Position numbers and translations under genes: made by a program. This document shows, piece after piece, positions 61,673-64,000 of a stretch of DNA of 64,000 bases. This stretch comes from Bradyrhizobium sp. Rc3b (GTDB taxonomy: Bacteria; Pseudomonadota; Alphaproteobacteria; Rhizobiales; Xanthobacteraceae). The notes under the pieces were generated by a model, which had not been told where the DNA came from, did not search any database, and was given only the letters and a program-made list of their open reading frames with translations. Location of the stretch: assembly GCF_900114915.1 (NCBI RefSeq), contig NZ_FOUS01000007.1, positions 310,001 through 374,000 of the forward strand, in the 5' to 3' direction. Within the stretch, counting starts at the first letter, position 1. Every line of letters starts with the position of its first letter.

Positions 61673-61881
61673 TTATTGATCGGGCTGCAGAAGAACGGAG
61701 ACAGGGTCTTGTCGTTGGCCGGGTCGTCTTTTTTGGCGGCCGCATTCGCAGCGGCCTCGATCTCGTCGAGCACGGCATTGACGGCGACGTTGGGATCGGC
61801 AGCCTTGCCCTGCCGCTCCATCTTGTCGAGATAGTTCATGTAGGCCTGATAGGCCTTCTCATCGTCGCAAAGCAGGCACAT
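61669..61881 (-). CDS. Small unknown protein between gatC and gatA, 70 residues
   Basis: I do not recognise this gene. The product starts MCLLCDDEKAYQAYMNYLDK, with a CxxC pair at residues 2 and 5, a long amphipathic helix, an Ala/Asp-rich middle and a C-terminal SPFFCSPINK with a third Cys. It might bind a metal. Its stop overlaps gatA as ATGA, and it follows gatC by 14 bases. It is thus part of the gat operon, probably translated to maintain coupling. Confidence 0.72.
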   Translation of the reverse strand: MCLLCDDEKAYQAYMNYLDKMERQGKAADPNVAVNAVLDEIEAAANAAAKKDDPANDKTLSPFFCSPINK

Positions 61882-61895
61882 CGGATCTAACCTGT

Positions 61896-62183
61896 TTATT
61901 CAACGACCTTGGGCACCAGGAAGAAGTGACCTTCGGTCGCGGGCGCGTTGGCAACGATATCGTCGGCGATCTCGCCGTCATCGACCACGTCCTGCCGCTT
62001 CTTCATCTGCATCGGGGTGACCGAGGTCATCGGCTCCACGCCCTCGACATTGACCTCCGAGAGCTGCTCGACAAAGGCGAGCATGGCGTTGAGCTCGCCC
62101 TGCAGATGCGGAACCTCGCCCTCGGAAACCGCGATGCGCGCCAGATGCGCGATGCGGCGGACGGTAGCGGCGTCGACGGACAT
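61896..62183 (-). CDS. gatC: Asp-tRNA(Asn)/Glu-tRNA(Gln) amidotransferase subunit C
   Basis: GatC stabilises the GatA-GatB interface. The 95-residue protein has the family N-terminus (VDAATVRRIAHLARIAV), ELNAMLAFVEQLSEVNVEGVEPM, and the C-terminal HFFLVPKVVE. ATG 62183 has GAGAGGCC upstream; the frame runs on but without similarity. It is the first gene of the gat operon. Confidence 0.96.
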   Translation of the reverse strand: MSVDAATVRRIAHLARIAVSEGEVPHLQGELNAMLAFVEQLSEVNVEGVEPMTSVTPMQMKKRQDVVDDGEIADDIVANAPATEGHFFLVPKVVE

Positions 62184-62255
62184 TATATAAGGCCTCTCAC
62201 GGCAAAACCTATGTGCCGTATAGCAGAGGCCGGTTTTGCGCCGCAACCGGCGCTA

Positions 62256-62304
62256 GCGCATGATCCGGAAAAGTGTGAAGCGGTTTTCCGAAAAGATCAT
62301 GCGC
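62256..62304. repeat. Palindromic repeat upstream of gatC
   Basis: GCGCATGATC and GATCATGCGC are a perfect ten-base inverted pair, and inside them CGGAAAA and TTTTCCG pair again. This ATGATCCGGAAAAGTG-type palindrome is widely spread in alphaproteobacterial intergenic DNA. Confidence 0.85.
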
Positions 62305-62323
62305 AAACAAGAACCTAAAGCGC

Positions 62324-63400
62324 TTAGCTGGCCAGCGCTTTCATCCGGGCCAGCGCCGATTTGGCAAAATTCCGGGTCAATTCGGCCGCAGGGACCTCGC
62401 GGCCCAGCGCCACAGCCTGTCCGGCCCAGAGATTGGTGAAATCCACCCTGCCCTGCTTTTCCGCAGCCGTCTTCAATGGTCCCAGCGCGGTCGCGGCATG
62501 AGGAAACGGCGGGGCGTCCGGCGAGATCGGGCCAGCCTCGCGCATCAGGCGGTTCTGGACGCCGCGCGCCGGCCGGCCGGTCATGACATTGGTGATCACG
62601 GTGGAATCGTCCCGCGCTTCAGCCAGCGCCTTGCGGCCGCCGGCGCTGACCTTGGACTCCGGACAGCGCAGATAGGCGCTGCCGATCTGCACGCCCGAGG
62701 CACCGAGCGCGAAGGCGGCGGCGATGCCGCGCCCGTCCGCGATGCCACCGGCCGCGATCACCGGCACCTTCACGGCATCGGCGACCTGCGGCACCAGCGC
62801 GAACGTGCCGGGCTGCTCGGAGATCTTGTCGGTCAGGAACATGCCGCGATGGCCGCCGGCCTCGGCGCCTTGCGCAATGACGGCATCGACGCCGCGCTGT
62901 TCGAGCCAGACCGCCTCCTTCACCGTCGTCGCCGACGAGATGACGAGGCAGCCAGCGGCCTTGACGCGCTTGAGCAGCGCCTGCTCCGGGAGACCGAAAT
63001 GGAAGCTAACGATCTCGGGCTTCAGTTCCTCGACGACCTCGCAGAAGGCGGCATCGAACGGCGCGCGGTTCGCCGCAGCGACCGGCGCCGCGGGATCGAG
63101 ACCATGCTCGATGTAATAGCCTGTGAGCCGCTGCTTCCAGCGCGCTTCAGCCTCTGTCGAAAGGTCAACCGGCGTGTGGCAGAAGAAGTTCATGTTCACC
63201 GGCGCCTTCACGCGCTGGCGGATGATGTTGACCTGCTCGCGCGCCTTCTCCGGCGACAGCATCGCGCTCGGCAACGAGCCGAGCCCACCGCCCTCTGCCA
63301 CGGCGATCACCAGCTCCGCATCCATCACACCCGCCATCGGCGCCAGCACGATCGGAAATTCGGTCTTGAATAGGTCGATCAGTCGACGGTCAGGCCACAT
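62324..63400 (-). CDS. Nitronate monooxygenase family protein
   Basis: These FMN enzymes oxidise nitronates such as propionate-3-nitronate; some members of the family have other roles. The 358-residue protein has the TIM-barrel motifs: PIVLAPMAGV at the N-terminus, GAEAGGHRG with the conserved His, and PVIAAGGIADGRGIAAAFALGA at the phosphate site. It has the normal length and no signal. A second gene of the same family follows upstream on the same strand (63455-64000), so the two probably arose by duplication. Confidence 0.92.
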   Translation of the reverse strand: MWPDRRLIDLFKTEFPIVLAPMAGVMDAELVIAVAEGGGLGSLPSAMLSPEKAREQVNIIRQRVKAPVNMNFFCHTPVDLSTEAEARWKQRLTGYYIEHGLDPAAPVAAANRAPFDAAFCEVVEELKPEIVSFHFGLPEQALLKRVKAAGCLVISSATTVKEAVWLEQRGVDAVIAQGAEAGGHRGMFLTDKISEQPGTFALVPQVADAVKVPVIAAGGIADGRGIAAAFALGASGVQIGSAYLRCPESKVSAGGRKALAEARDDSTVITNVMTGRPARGVQNRLMREAGPISPDAPPFPHAATALGPLKTAAEKQGRVDFTNLWAGQAVALGREVPAAELTRNFAKSALARMKALAS

Positions 63401-63454
63401 CGTTGTTCTCTCTCGTTTCTCTTACCCTCCCCTGGAGGGGGAGGGTGAAGAATC

Positions 63455-64000
63455 CTACCCCGCGACTACCGAGTTCCGCCGCCCGGCAAGAAGCTGCCCG
63501 GCCTCAATCGCAATCCGCTCGACGATCTCGGCTGCCGGTGGAATATCATGGATCAGGCCGACCGCCTCGCCTGCGATCACGGCGGCGACGTCGAAATTGC
63601 CGGCTGCCTTGGCCGCGGCATAATCCGCCGCGACCCCAGCGACATTCTGCATCAACTCGACTTCGCGACCACTCCAGCGCCGGGCATGATCATTGACCAG
63701 ACATCGCCCGGTAAACGGCGCCGGCCAGACATTGTTGCGGGAGAGATCGAAGATGATGCCGCGCACAGTCGAGCCGCTGCTTGCCGCGCAGATGCGCCGC
63801 TTGGCCTCCTCTGCACCGTCGGCCTCCTCACTCGCATAGAAGCGCGTGCCAAGCAGCACGCCACTCGCGCCCAGCATCATCATCGCAGCAAGCCCACGCC
63901 CATCGGCGATGCCGCCGGCCGCAACCACCGGCACGCCCGCGGCAAGATCTACGATTGCGGGCACGAGATCGACCGTGGAGCGGGAGGCGCCGTGACCGCC
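63455..64000 (-). CDS. Nitronate monooxygenase family protein, 5' end beyond the window
   Basis: The C-terminal 181 residues of a second FMN nitronate-monooxygenase-like enzyme are present. The frame enters from the right edge with GGHGASRSTVDLVPAIVDL, then VPVVAAGGIADGRGLAAMMMLGASG, the phosphate-binding loop. The C-terminus differs from the first copy, with ALGREVP-like and substrate-cap parts replaced. It belongs to the branch in which the catalytic-site motif reads GGHG rather than AGGHRG. The start is outside the window. Confidence 0.9.
   Translation of the reverse strand, partial: GGHGASRSTVDLVPAIVDLAAGVPVVAAGGIADGRGLAAMMMLGASGVLLGTRFYASEEADGAEEAKRRICAASSGSTVRGIIFDLSRNNVWPAPFTGRCLVNDHARRWSGREVELMQNVAGVAADYAAAKAAGNFDVAAVIAGEAVGLIHDIPPAAEIVERIAIEAGQLLAGRRNSVVAG

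Overview
The window is a high-GC chromosomal segment of an alphaproteobacterium, most likely Bradyrhizobium or a close relative in the Nitrobacteraceae. The evidence is a porin of the Porin_2 type, an LdtR-type MarR regulator beside glyA, an Asp-type (Mg-dependent) HemB, the order rpoZ-rsh-pdxJ-acpS-lepB-rnc-era-recO, and several interspersed palindromic repeats that I recognise from Bradyrhizobium intergenic DNA. No rRNA, CRISPR array or replication origin was found. The genus call is inference from gene content and remembered sequence, not from a search.

Layout. 1-5.5 kb: riboflavin operon (ribH, ribE, ribD), nrdR, glyA, two small unknown genes and ldtR, all on the minus strand. 6-10.6 kb: a DUF6163-like membrane protein, hemB, an IS110-family element that may carry a bridge RNA and seems to interrupt a palindromic repeat, an RDD membrane protein and the N-end-rule transferase bpt. 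10.6-18.4 kb: a tight minus-strand operon of four genes, namely a cyclase/ATPase/TPR signalling protein, an atypical cytochrome P450, a membrane protein of unknown function and a DyP-type peroxidase. This is the most interesting unit in the window. 18.9-28.7 kb: transport and metals, with mntH, two MFS transporters, an adenylate cyclase, a secreted metallo-beta-lactamase-fold hydrolase, a DmeF-like metal efflux pump and chrBA.

28.7-33.9 kb is an accessory, repeat-rich stretch. It holds a decayed duplicate of a solute-binding protein gene, a PRC-barrel protein, an intact solute-binding protein, a RidA-like protein and a large interspersed element with a long inverted repeat. 33.9-50.5 kb is core: a GMC oxidoreductase, parC, recO, era, rnc, lepB, acpS, pdxJ, rsh, rpoZ, a NYN-domain protein, a family-5 uracil-DNA glycosylase, a peroxiredoxin, smpB, mscL and dapA. 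50.7-64 kb: a lytic transglycosylase, a major porin, tRNA-Ser(GCU), small proteins including a 30-residue lysine-rich histone-like peptide, the gatCAB operon with two small unknown genes embedded in it, and two nitronate monooxygenase genes, the last cut by the window end.

How the genes work together. Many neighbours overlap by 1-4 bases (ATGA, GTGA or TAATG), so translational coupling is common in the rib, lepB-rnc, pdxJ-acpS, gat and P450/DyP operons. Stringent response (rsh), RNA polymerase omega, ribosome rescue (smpB), rRNA maturation (rnc, era) and tRNA amidation (gatCAB) form the housekeeping core. Mn import, Co/Ni efflux and chromate resistance form a metal-homeostasis block.
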